A stretch of 5,693 nt of DNA from SG8-41 sp036397875. GTDB taxonomy: Bacteria; Pseudomonadota; Gammaproteobacteria; Burkholderiales; SG8-41. The stretch is taken from the NCBI GenBank assembly GCA_036397875.1, contig DASWIC010000108.1:1-5693 (forward strand), in the 5' to 3' direction. The position numbers and the translations under genes were made by a program. How positions within the stretch are numbered: position 1 is the stretch's first letter; the number at the start of each line of letters is the position of its first letter. This document shows, piece by piece, positions 1 to 5,433 of this stretch. The notes under the pieces were generated by a model. It was given only the letters and a program-made list of their open reading frames with translations, had not been told where the DNA came from and did no database searches.

Positions 1-941
1 TTCGCCCACTTGGCCATTTCCGACTTCATGTAGGCGCCGAATTCCTCCGGCTTTCCGGGCGCGGCGTCGAGCCCCTGCTTGAACAGGAAATCCTTGATGT
101 CGGGCAGCAGGAGCGCGGTGCTGAGCTCCTTGTTCAGCCGATTGACGATGGGGCGGGGCGTCTTCGCGGGGACCAGGAAGCCGTTCCAGTTGTTGGCCTC
201 GAAGCCGGGCAGGCCCGCTTCCGCGACGGTTGGCAGCTCGGGCACCAGCGCAGAGCGCTTCGAAGTGGTCACGGCAAGCGGTCTGATCTTGCCGGCCTTC
301 ACGTGCGCAATCGAGCTCGCGGCAGTTGCGAAGATGAGCTGGATGTTGCCGCCGAGCAGGTCCACGATCGCGGGCCCGCCGCCCTTGTAGGGGACGTGGG
401 TGATCTTGGTGCCGGCCTGCAGGTTGAACAGCTCCACCGCGAGGTGCCCGGTGCCGCCGATGCCCGAGGAGCCGCAGTTGAGCGGCTTCACTTTCGCCAG
501 CGCGATCAGCTCCTTCACCGACTTCGCGGGCACCGAGGGATGAACCACGAGTATGTTCGTCGAGTCCACCGCGCGCGTCACCGGCGCGAGGTCCTTCAGG
601 GTGTCGAACGGCATCTTGGCGCTCAGGCTCGGATTGACCACGAGAGCAATGGTCCCCAGCAGCAGCGTGTAACCGTCGGGCGTGGCCTTCGCCACGATGT
701 CCGCGGCGATGGTGCCCGAGTGGCCGGGTCGGTTGTCCACGATGATCTGCTGGCCGAGCGAGGCCGTGAGCTTCGTGCTCAGGGCGCGCGAGGTGGTGTC
801 GGTGCCGCCGCCCGGCGCGAAGCCGATCACGAGGCGTATTGGCCTGGTCGGCCAATCCGCGGCGCGCGCATCCGTGCCCGGCACGGCGGCCCCAAAGAAC
901 GCGCCGCAGATCATCAATGCTGTTCCGTGTCGCATCTTCAT
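1..941 (-). CDS. Bug-family (TctC-like) periplasmic solute-binding protein, 3' end cut off by window edge
   Basis: Secreted binding protein of the tripartite tricarboxylate transporter (Bug/TctC) family, which captures small carboxylates in the periplasm. 313 codons are visible and the frame is still open at position 1. Family proteins usually end soon after the KWA reached here, so perhaps 10-20 residues are missing. Residues 1-27 form a signal peptide: basic MKMRHG, a hydrophobic stretch, then ARA before ADW. The mature start WPTRPIRLVIGFAPGGGTD (30-48) is the family signature. Later family motifs are PDGYTLLLGT (88-97), VPYKGGGPAIVDLLGG (183-198) and ELPTVAEAGLPGFE (235-248). The start is supported by GAGGAG (948-953) six bases upstream of ATG. 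It is the last visible gene of the leftward cluster, 39 bases after the PdxA-like gene. No TctA/TctB membrane subunits lie in the window, as is common for Bug proteins, many of which are orphans. The family call is firm; the ligand is unknown. Confidence 0.93.
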   Translation of the reverse strand, partial: MKMRHGTALMICGAFFGAAVPGTDARAADWPTRPIRLVIGFAPGGGTDTTSRALSTKLTASLGQQIIVDNRPGHSGTIAADIVAKATPDGYTLLLGTIALVVNPSLSAKMPFDTLKDLAPVTRAVDSTNILVVHPSVPAKSVKELIALAKVKPLNCGSSGIGGTGHLAVELFNLQAGTKITHVPYKGGGPAIVDLLGGNIQLIFATAASSIAHVKAGKIRPLAVTTSKRSALVPELPTVAEAGLPGFEANNWNGFLVPAKTPRPIVNRLNKELSTALLLPDIKDFLFKQGLDAAPGKPEEFGAYMKSEMAKWA

Positions 942-947
942 CGTATT

Positions 948-953
948 CTCCTC
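948..953 (-). promoter_or_regulatory. Shine-Dalgarno site of the Bug-family gene
   Basis: On the minus strand GAGGAG sits six bases before the ATG at 941. It is the clearest ribosome binding site among the three leftward genes. The PdxA-like gene has none visible and the MmgE/PrpD gene has only a weak AGGA, so the binding protein may be translated more strongly than the enzymes upstream of it. That last point is inference. Confidence 0.7.
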
Positions 954-980
954 AAGTTCGAACCGTTCACCATCTGATTA

Positions 981-2030
981 TCATACATTGCGGGCCGCGG
1001 CAGGCGGCACGTTAGGTCGCGGCAATCCGCCGCCTGAATTGCCGGATGCGAGCCGGGCCGCGAGCCGGAACGCATGCTCCAGCGCGCTGGGATCGGCGCG
1101 GCCTTTTCCGACGATGTCGTAGGCAGTGCCGTGCGCCGGCGTGGTGAACACGGTCTTCAGGCCGGCGGTGACGGTAACCCCCTTGTTAAAGCCGAGGAGC
1201 TTGGTCGCGATCTGGCCCTGGTCGTGGTACATCATCACCACGCCGTCGAATTCGCCGCGGCGGGCCCGGATGAAGATCGCGTCGGAGGAGATGGGGCCGG
1301 TGCAATTCACACCCGCCGCGCGCATCCGGTCCACGGTCGGGCGGATGATGCGGATTTCTTCATCGCCGAAGAGGCCGTTTTCCCCGCAGTGCGGGTTGAG
1401 CGCCGCGACGCCGATGCGCGGGCCGGCGTGGCCGGCGGCACGCAGGGTCTCGTCGGCGAGCCGTATCGCGCTCTCGATGCGCTCGGGCGTCACCAGGTCG
1501 ACCGCCGCGCGCAGCGCGACGTGGGAGGTCACGCGGAAGGTACTGAATTCCTGGATCACGTTCATCTCGCCGAAAAAGCCGTCGTGACCCGTCAATCTGG
1601 CGAACATCTGGTGCTCGTCGTGATACTTCCAGCCACCCTGGTGCAGCGCGCCCTTGTTGAGCGGGGCGAAGCAGATGCCGTCGAGCTTGCCCGCAGCCGC
1701 AAGGTCGATCATGAACTTGAGCGTCTCGCCGGTGAGCCGCCCGGATTCGGCGGAGGGCTCGCCCTGCTGGATGCGGGCCGGGTCGATGTTTCCGAGGTCG
1801 AGCACCGGCGCGAGCTCCGATGGCCAGCGTATGGAGTCGATGCCCGGATGGACTGAATAGCCGAGCCCGACGCCGGCGTCCCGCATCCCGAGCTCCAGCA
1901 CACGCCGGTCGCCGACCACGACGACGTTGGCGACCGCCTTCGTCGCCCCGGACGCGAGCAGCTTGGCGCAGATTTCGGGGCCGATGCCGGTTGCGTCGCC
2001 GAGCATCAGGCCGATTATGGGCTTCGCCAT
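981..2030 (-). CDS. pdxA: PdxA-family NAD-dependent dehydrogenase (4-hydroxythreonine-4-phosphate dehydrogenase-like, probably catabolic)
   Basis: 349 residues, near the usual 320-340 of PdxA. Family landmarks are the N-terminal GDATGIGPEI (11-20), APLNKG (122-127), LNPHCGENGLFGDEE (211-225), MMYHDQGQIATK (266-277) and PAHGTAYDIVGKG (298-310). The three metal-binding histidines correspond to H170, H214 and H269, and the substrate lysine to K277. The family oxidises a hydroxyacid with NAD+, often with decarboxylation, and shares its fold with isocitrate/isopropylmalate dehydrogenases. By manual alignment to E. coli PdxA, the His-Thr substrate pair is replaced within DEHQM (137-142 region), N283 by T286 and R292 by F295. 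A non-standard, perhaps non-phosphorylated, substrate is therefore likely. Other members with different roles are PdxA2 (4-phospho-threonate or erythronate) and TphB (terephthalate dihydrodiol). The gene lies 21 bases after the MmgE/PrpD gene. No Shine-Dalgarno is visible; a heptamer repeat occupies the gap. The C-terminal tail (from about 330) is Gly/Pro/Ala-rich. The symbol denotes the family only. Confidence 0.88.
   Translation of the reverse strand: MAKPIIGLMLGDATGIGPEICAKLLASGATKAVANVVVVGDRRVLELGMRDAGVGLGYSVHPGIDSIRWPSELAPVLDLGNIDPARIQQGEPSAESGRLTGETLKFMIDLAAAGKLDGICFAPLNKGALHQGGWKYHDEHQMFARLTGHDGFFGEMNVIQEFSTFRVTSHVALRAAVDLVTPERIESAIRLADETLRAAGHAGPRIGVAALNPHCGENGLFGDEEIRIIRPTVDRMRAAGVNCTGPISSDAIFIRARRGEFDGVVMMYHDQGQIATKLLGFNKGVTVTAGLKTVFTTPAHGTAYDIVGKGRADPSALEHAFRLAARLASGNSGGGLPRPNVPPAAARNV
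1001..1043 (-). other. Two overlapping potential hairpins at the 3' end of the PdxA-like gene
   Basis: CAGGCGGC at 1001-1008 pairs perfectly with GCCGCCTG at 1029-1036 (20-base spacer). GGCAAT at 1021-1026 pairs perfectly with ATTGCC at 1038-1043 (11-base spacer). The two structures share bases and exclude each other. They lie inside the last codons of the PdxA-like gene, with no T-run after them on the minus strand, so this is not a standard terminator. They could be an mRNA-stabilising structure upstream of the Bug gene, or chance in GC-rich coding DNA. Confidence 0.25.
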
Positions 2031-2033
2031 ATG

Positions 2034-2054
2034 TCGTGAGTCGTGATTCGACTA
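2034..2054. repeat. Short heptamer repeat in the MmgE/PrpD-PdxA gap
   Basis: On the + strand the 21-base gap reads TCGTGAG (2034-2040), TCGTGAT (2041-2047), then a degenerate TCGACTA (2048-2054) whose CTA is the reverse complement of the upstream gene's TAG stop. A related tract with the same 7-base period lies in the leuC-leuD gap (4904-4931). The units read as sense on the + strand, that is, antisense to the genes here, so they supply no ribosome binding site for the PdxA-like gene. Confidence 0.5.
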
Positions 2055-3488
2055 GCGCCGCTTGCGCGGCGCACTCTTGCCGCTTATCGCGAGGAGGCGG
2101 GTGAGATTGCGGATGTTCTTCAGCTTTTCCAGGTTGAGCACCATTTCCACCACCTTGTCGGAGGTCGTCTTCGGGAGCTTACCCCACGCCGCGCACTCGC
2201 GGAACTTGGCGGCGAGCTCGTCGTCGCTCATCGGGTTGGCGGGGCTGCCCTTGCCGAAGTCGGCGCGGCCGCCGATGCGCCGTCCGTCCGCCAGCTCGAT
2301 ATCGATGAGGGTCGTCATCTTCTCGTAGCCCGCCGCTTCGGCCTCGGGATGCACGCCGAACTCGATCCGCTCGATCAAGGCCTGCACGTCGCGGCGGTTC
2401 ACGACCTTGTCGGTGAACTCGGCGAGACCGGCCTTGCGCTCCAGCAGCAGGATGGCCATGCAGAACTCCATGCTGAACTTGGCCTGCAGCTCGTTCTTCG
2501 GCCGGTGGTGGATCAACGCGTTCGGCATGTGGCGGTTGGTGCCGACCTTGACCCGGACGACCTGCTGCGGCCGGATATCGTGCCGGCGGATGAGATCGAG
2601 CATGAGCCCCATGCCGGGGTGGGTGAGCGATCCCGAGGGGTGAGGCTTGATCGAGACGCCGGGCGACGCGAAAGTCCAGGGATTGCCGAGCTTGCCTTCG
2701 ATGGCGCCGGGGTCGTAGCCGCCGCCCGCCGCCTGGAAAAAGCCGCGTCCCGCTTCCAGGACAATCGGCGTCGAGGTCCAGCCGAGCTTCGCGAACTCCG
2801 CCGCGACGACGCCGCTCTCCGCGGAGCGTCCCGAATGGAACGGCTTCGTCATGGTGCCGAAACTCTCGCGCAGGCCGGCTGCCTGGCTCGCGCCGATGCC
2901 GACCGCGCGCTGGGTCTGCTCGGCGTCGAGCCCCAGCAGCTTGGCCGCGCCGGCGGCGGCGCCGATCGCGCCGATCGTCGCGGTCGAATGGAAGCCCTCG
3001 TCGTAATGGCGCGGGTTGATCGCCTCGGCGATCTTGGTCTCGACCTCCACCGCGACCTGGTAAGCGGTGAGCACGTCGAGACCGGACCGGTCACCGAGCT
3101 CGCCCAGCGCCAGCGCCGGCGGCAGCGCCGGCGCGGTGGGGTGGGTGAGCAGGCCGTAGACGCGGTCCTTGGCGACCGCGAGCTGGGTATCGTCGTAATC
3201 GTCGGCGTGAATCGCGATGCCGTTGGCGAAAGCCGCGAAGCGTGCCGGCACCTTGAGCGGGGTTCCGATGACCGTGCAGCCCTTGCTGGTCGGGCAGCCG
3301 AGCGTCTTCAGGTACTGGCGCACGATGCTGCCTGACTCGGCGGCATTGCCGGCGAGGGCGAGCCCGATGCCGTCGAGGATCGAGCGCTTGCCGAGTCGCA
3401 TCACCTCCGCCGGGATGCGGGATGCTTTCGTTTCGGTAATGAATCGGGCGACGTAGGCGGTAAGAGAGGTTTCCGGCGCGGCGGGCAT
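2052..3488 (-). CDS. MmgE/PrpD-family protein (2-methylcitrate dehydratase-like)
   Basis: 478 residues, full length for the MmgE/PrpD family (about 450-490). This cytosolic family includes 2-methylcitrate dehydratase, cis-aconitate decarboxylase and iminodisuccinate epimerase. Visible landmarks are RSILDGIGLALAG (35-47), the acidic HADDYDDT (94-101) of the active-site region, GFHSTATIGAIGAAAGAAKL (165-184), GTMTKPFHSGRSAESG (211-226), KPHPSGSLTHP (281-291) and KFSMEFCMAI (337-346). It ends with a basic tail, APRKRR. The ATG fits the usual family N-terminus; upstream there is only AGGA two bases before it, a poor spacing. It is the first gene of the leftward cluster, driven by a promoter centred near 3530, and is followed by the PdxA-like dehydrogenase. 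The substrate cannot be read from sequence. Neighbours point to dehydration, hydration, isomerisation or decarboxylation of a small hydroxy di- or tricarboxylic acid rather than the propionate methylcitrate cycle, since no prpB or prpC is present. Confidence 0.92.
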   Translation of the reverse strand: MPAAPETSLTAYVARFITETKASRIPAEVMRLGKRSILDGIGLALAGNAAESGSIVRQYLKTLGCPTSKGCTVIGTPLKVPARFAAFANGIAIHADDYDDTQLAVAKDRVYGLLTHPTAPALPPALALGELGDRSGLDVLTAYQVAVEVETKIAEAINPRHYDEGFHSTATIGAIGAAAGAAKLLGLDAEQTQRAVGIGASQAAGLRESFGTMTKPFHSGRSAESGVVAAEFAKLGWTSTPIVLEAGRGFFQAAGGGYDPGAIEGKLGNPWTFASPGVSIKPHPSGSLTHPGMGLMLDLIRRHDIRPQQVVRVKVGTNRHMPNALIHHRPKNELQAKFSMEFCMAILLLERKAGLAEFTDKVVNRRDVQALIERIEFGVHPEAEAAGYEKMTTLIDIELADGRRIGGRADFGKGSPANPMSDDELAAKFRECAAWGKLPKTTSDKVVEMVLNLEKLKNIRNLTRLLAISGKSAPRKRR

Positions 3489-3517
3489 ATTCCTGGCAGT
3501 GGCTGTCCTGGGTCCTA

Positions 3518-3545
3518 ATTATCACATCTCCCGCCCGCGCGCCAA
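3518..3545 (-). promoter_or_regulatory. Leftward sigma-70-type promoter for the MmgE/PrpD-PdxA-Bug cluster
   Basis: Read on the minus strand: TTGGCG (3545-3540, four of six matches to TTGACA), a 16-base spacer, then GATAAT (3523-3518, five of six to TATAAT) preceded by TG one base upstream, an extended -10. Transcription would begin near 3511, giving a leader of about 23 bases before the ATG at 3488. It is the most AT-rich spot in the divergent gap. The motif is seen directly; activity is inferred. Confidence 0.55.
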
Positions 3546-3547
3546 TG

Positions 3548-3574
3548 GGGGACCCCTGCCGGAAACGGGTCCCC
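3548..3574. promoter_or_regulatory. Perfect inverted repeat in the divergent gap, candidate shared operator
   Basis: GGGGACCC (3548-3555) and GGGTCCCC (3567-3574) are exact reverse complements separated by 11 bases. Arm centres are 19 bases apart, about two helical turns, as expected for a dimeric regulator. The left arm abuts the leftward -35 box (3540-3545). The right arm ends ten bases before the rightward -10 (3584-3589) and so covers its -35 zone. A repressor or activator bound here could control both transcripts. No regulator gene lies in the window. As RNA it could also form a stem-loop, but it probably lies upstream of both transcript starts. Confidence 0.5.
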
Positions 3575-3583
3575 GAAAGCCTG

Positions 3584-3589
3584 TAGAAT
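3584..3589 (+). promoter_or_regulatory. Rightward -10 box for the leuCD-like cluster
   Basis: TAGAAT matches the TATAAT consensus at five of six bases. The best -35 at acceptable spacing is CGGAAA (3560-3565, 18-base spacer, three of six), so the promoter looks weak or activator-dependent. That weak -35 falls in the loop of the inverted repeat at 3548-3574. Transcription would start near 3596, leaving a leader of about 15 bases with the ribosome binding site. Confidence 0.45.
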
Positions 3590-3600
3590 CCTATCCGCTC

Positions 3601-3607
3601 GAGGAGG
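3601..3607 (+). promoter_or_regulatory. Shine-Dalgarno site of the leuC-like gene; start choice ambiguous
   Basis: GAGGAGG is a strong ribosome binding site but lies only three bases before the ATG at 3611. An in-frame GTG at 3617 (third codon) has nine bases of spacing, closer to the optimum. The real protein may therefore start two residues later, at VGATIAEKIL, a length that also fits the usual family N-terminus. Confidence 0.6.
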
Positions 3608-3610
3608 CGC

Positions 3611-4909
3611 ATGCGCGTGGGCGCGACCATCGCGGAAAAAATCCTGGGTTCACATTCTGGAAGCCGCCCCGCGAAGGCGGGCGACGTGGTGGTCGCCCGC
3701 GTCGACTTCGCGATGTTGCACGATGGGCGCGCGACGAATGCCCTGAAGCGCATCGAGGAGCTCGGCGCCCCCCGGCTGCCGTTCGCCGCGCGCACCGCGC
3801 TCGTGCTGGACCATTACTCGCCGCCGCCGAATGCGGAGGCGGCCAACATTCACCGCGAGATGCGCGCGTTCTCCGATGCGCACGGCACGGTGCTCTACGA
3901 CGTCGGCGACGGCATCTGCCACCAGGTGCTGCCCGAGGGCGGGCACTTTACCTGCGGCGACCTGGTGGCCGGCACGGACACGCATTCGACCACCTACGGC
4001 GCGTTCAACGCTTTCGGCACCGGTGTCGAGGGCACCGATCTCGCGGCGGTGATGATGACCGGCAGGCTCTGGTTCCGTGTGCCCGAGACCATCCGCGTCG
4101 ATCTCGGGGGGCGGCTCCAGCCCGGCGTGTGGGCCAAGGACCTCACGCTCGCCATGCTGGGACGGCTCGGCGCCGAGGGCGCCAACTACAAGGCGATCGA
4201 GTACGCGGGGCCGGCCGTGGCGGCGATGGACATCGACGATCGCATGACGCTCGCCAACCATGCCGCCGAGCTGGGCGCCAAGGCCGCGCTGCTGGAAGCG
4301 GACGCGAAGACCATCGCCTGGCTAGAGGCGCGCGGCGCGCGCGAGCCGCGCCCGGTGAAGGCCGACGCGGACGCGCGCTATAGCGAGCGCATCGAGATCG
4401 ATGTTGCGAGACTGCCCCCGCAGGTGGCCCGCAAGCACCGCATCGACGACGTCGTCGGCGCGCCGGAGGTCACGGGCCAGCGCATCGACTACGCGCTGAT
4501 CGGCACCTGCACCAACGGTCGGCTCGACGACATTCGACAGGCAGCCGCCATATTGAAAGGCCGCCGCATCGCCCGCGGCGTGCGCATGATCGTGACGCCC
4601 GCCTCGCGCAACGTGTACCTGCAGGCGGCGCGGGAAGGCCTGATCGAGGCCCTCACGCAGGCCGGCGCTTCGGTCGAGGCCGCGGGCTGCGGCACCTGCG
4701 TCAATATCACCGGGCACCTCATCACCGGCGACGGCGACGTGGTGATTTCCAGCGCCAACCGCAATTTCAAGGGCCGGCTCGGCAACGCGAATTCCGAGAT
4801 CTTCATCGGCTCGGCCGCCACGGTCGCGGCGTCAGCGCTCACCGGCCACATTACCGACCCGCGGACGGTCGAGGGCGGAGACTGGCGGCCCACGGCGCGT
4901 GCGGCGTGA
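3611..4909 (+). CDS. leuC: LeuC/homoaconitase-type large subunit of an aconitase-superfamily hydro-lyase
   Basis: 432 residues, typical of the shorter LeuC/HacA type (about 420) rather than E. coli LeuC (about 466). Such proteins hold a [4Fe-4S] cluster and, with a LeuD-like subunit, move a hydroxyl between neighbouring carbons of a hydroxy di- or tricarboxylate through an unsaturated intermediate. Landmarks are TIAEKILG (6-13), LDHYSPP (66-72), GICHQVLPEGG (101-111), GTDTHSTTYGAF (121-132), IGTCTNGRLDDIR (297-309), GCGTCVN (359-365) and ANRNFKGRLGN (382-392). The cluster ligands are C300, C360 and C363. The start may be ATG 3611 or GTG 3617. It is the first gene rightward of the divergent control region, followed 20 bases later by its partner subunit. 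No leuB or leuA is adjacent and the small subunit has an unusual specificity loop, so true 3-isopropylmalate dehydratase is not assured. 2,3-Dimethylmalate, methylmalate or homoaconitate-type substrates are alternatives. The symbol denotes the family. Confidence 0.9.
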   Translation: MRVGATIAEKILGSHSGSRPAKAGDVVVARVDFAMLHDGRATNALKRIEELGAPRLPFAARTALVLDHYSPPPNAEAANIHREMRAFSDAHGTVLYDVGDGICHQVLPEGGHFTCGDLVAGTDTHSTTYGAFNAFGTGVEGTDLAAVMMTGRLWFRVPETIRVDLGGRLQPGVWAKDLTLAMLGRLGAEGANYKAIEYAGPAVAAMDIDDRMTLANHAAELGAKAALLEADAKTIAWLEARGAREPRPVKADADARYSERIEIDVARLPPQVARKHRIDDVVGAPEVTGQRIDYALIGTCTNGRLDDIRQAAAILKGRRIARGVRMIVTPASRNVYLQAAREGLIEALTQAGASVEAAGCGTCVNITGHLITGDGDVVISSANRNFKGRLGNANSEIFIGSAATVAASALTGHITDPRTVEGGDWRPTARAA

Positions 4910-4931
4910 CTCGTGATTGGTGACTGGTTAT
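4904..4931 (+). repeat. Heptamer repeat tract in the leuC-leuD gap, supplying a GGTGA ribosome-binding element
   Basis: The tract reads as successive 7-base units GCGTGAC, TCGTGAT, TGGTGAC, TGGTTAT, from the leuC stop into the leuD start codon. The first three share the core NGTGA(C/T). The same period and core occur at 2034-2047. In this orientation the third unit carries GGTGA (4919-4923), which matches the 3' part of the extended Shine-Dalgarno sequence, six bases before the ATG at 4930. It is the only plausible ribosome binding site of the small-subunit gene. Confidence 0.5.
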
Positions 4932-5433
4932 GACTACGCTCATCCGCGGCAAAGCGCGTCTGCTCGGCGACGACATCAATACGGACCTGCATTGCTCGAG
5001 CAAGTACCACCCGGGCCGGGACAACACCACCGTCGCCCGTCACGTCTTCGAGCAGCTTTCGCCGGGCTTCGCGGGGCGCCTCTCCAGGGGCGACGTGATC
5101 GTGGCCGGGAAGAACTTCGGCAACAACTCCTCGCGCGAGCAGGCTGTGCACATCCTGCGCCTGCTGGGGGTGGGGGCGATCGTGGCCGCTTCCTTCGGGC
5201 GGCAGTTCTTCCGCAACTGCATCAACAACGGCCTGCCGGTGGTCGAATGCGACGTGGCGGGCATCACGGAGAACGACGAAATCGAGCTCGATCTCGCGCT
5301 CGGACGGGTCGCGGTCCCCGCGCGCGGCTTCGTGCGCGAGACCCCGCCGTTGCCGGCCGAGGTGCAGGCGTTGCTTGCGGCGGGCGGGTTGATTCCGTTC
5401 CTGAAGGCGCATCCGGACTGGAAAACCACATGA
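4930..5433 (+). CDS. leuD: LeuD/homoaconitase-type small subunit of the same hydro-lyase
   Basis: 167 residues, the usual size of the short LeuD type (about 160-170). It forms the swivelling domain that closes over the large subunit's iron-sulfur site and sets substrate choice. Landmarks are GKARLLGDDINTDLH (7-21), GKNFGNNSSREQAV (60-73), ASFGRQFFRNCINNGLPVVE (87-106) and the C-terminal LLAAGGLIPFLKAH (148-161). SSRE (67-70) is the conserved active-site stretch. Typical LeuD has GCGSSREHA where this protein has GNNSSREQA. The loop after DDINTDL, which carries YLRM or YLRT-like residues in isopropylmalate and homoaconitate enzymes, reads HCSSKYHPGRDNTTV (21-35) instead, so the substrate probably differs. 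It sits 20 bases after the large subunit and overlaps the next gene by ATGA, implying one transcript and translational coupling. The family call is firm, the reaction open; the symbol denotes the family. Confidence 0.9.
   Translation: MTTLIRGKARLLGDDINTDLHCSSKYHPGRDNTTVARHVFEQLSPGFAGRLSRGDVIVAGKNFGNNSSREQAVHILRLLGVGAIVAASFGRQFFRNCINNGLPVVECDVAGITENDEIELDLALGRVAVPARGFVRETPPLPAEVQALLAAGGLIPFLKAHPDWKTT

Noticed and set aside
1001..1043. Rho-independent terminator between the PdxA-like and Bug genes
   Set aside because: Hairpins are present but lie inside the coding region and lack a following T-run on the transcribed strand. The next gene is only 39 bases downstream in the same direction.
303..1856. 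Open frames on the + strand opposite the Bug and PdxA-like genes (303-977, 682-1122, 1074-1856, 1126-1587)
   Set aside because: They show antisense composition only, whereas the minus strand encodes continuous conserved proteins with family motifs throughout.
2043..3335. Long open frame of 430 codons on the + strand, opposite the MmgE/PrpD gene
   Set aside because: Its translation is low-complexity, rich in Arg, Ala, Leu and His, with no family motif. It is the antisense shadow of a full-length, well-recognised gene in GC-rich DNA.
3091..3795. Minus-strand frame crossing the divergent control region as a possible extra gene or N-terminal extension
   Set aside because: It is out of frame with the MmgE/PrpD gene, has no homologous motif, and crosses the promoter and inverted-repeat region.
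3650..5412. Minus-strand open frames opposite the LeuC/LeuD genes (3650-4261, 4322-4717, 4489-5412)
   Set aside because: These are shadows of the conserved + strand coding frames. The longest runs across the leuC-leuD junction without any recognisable domain.
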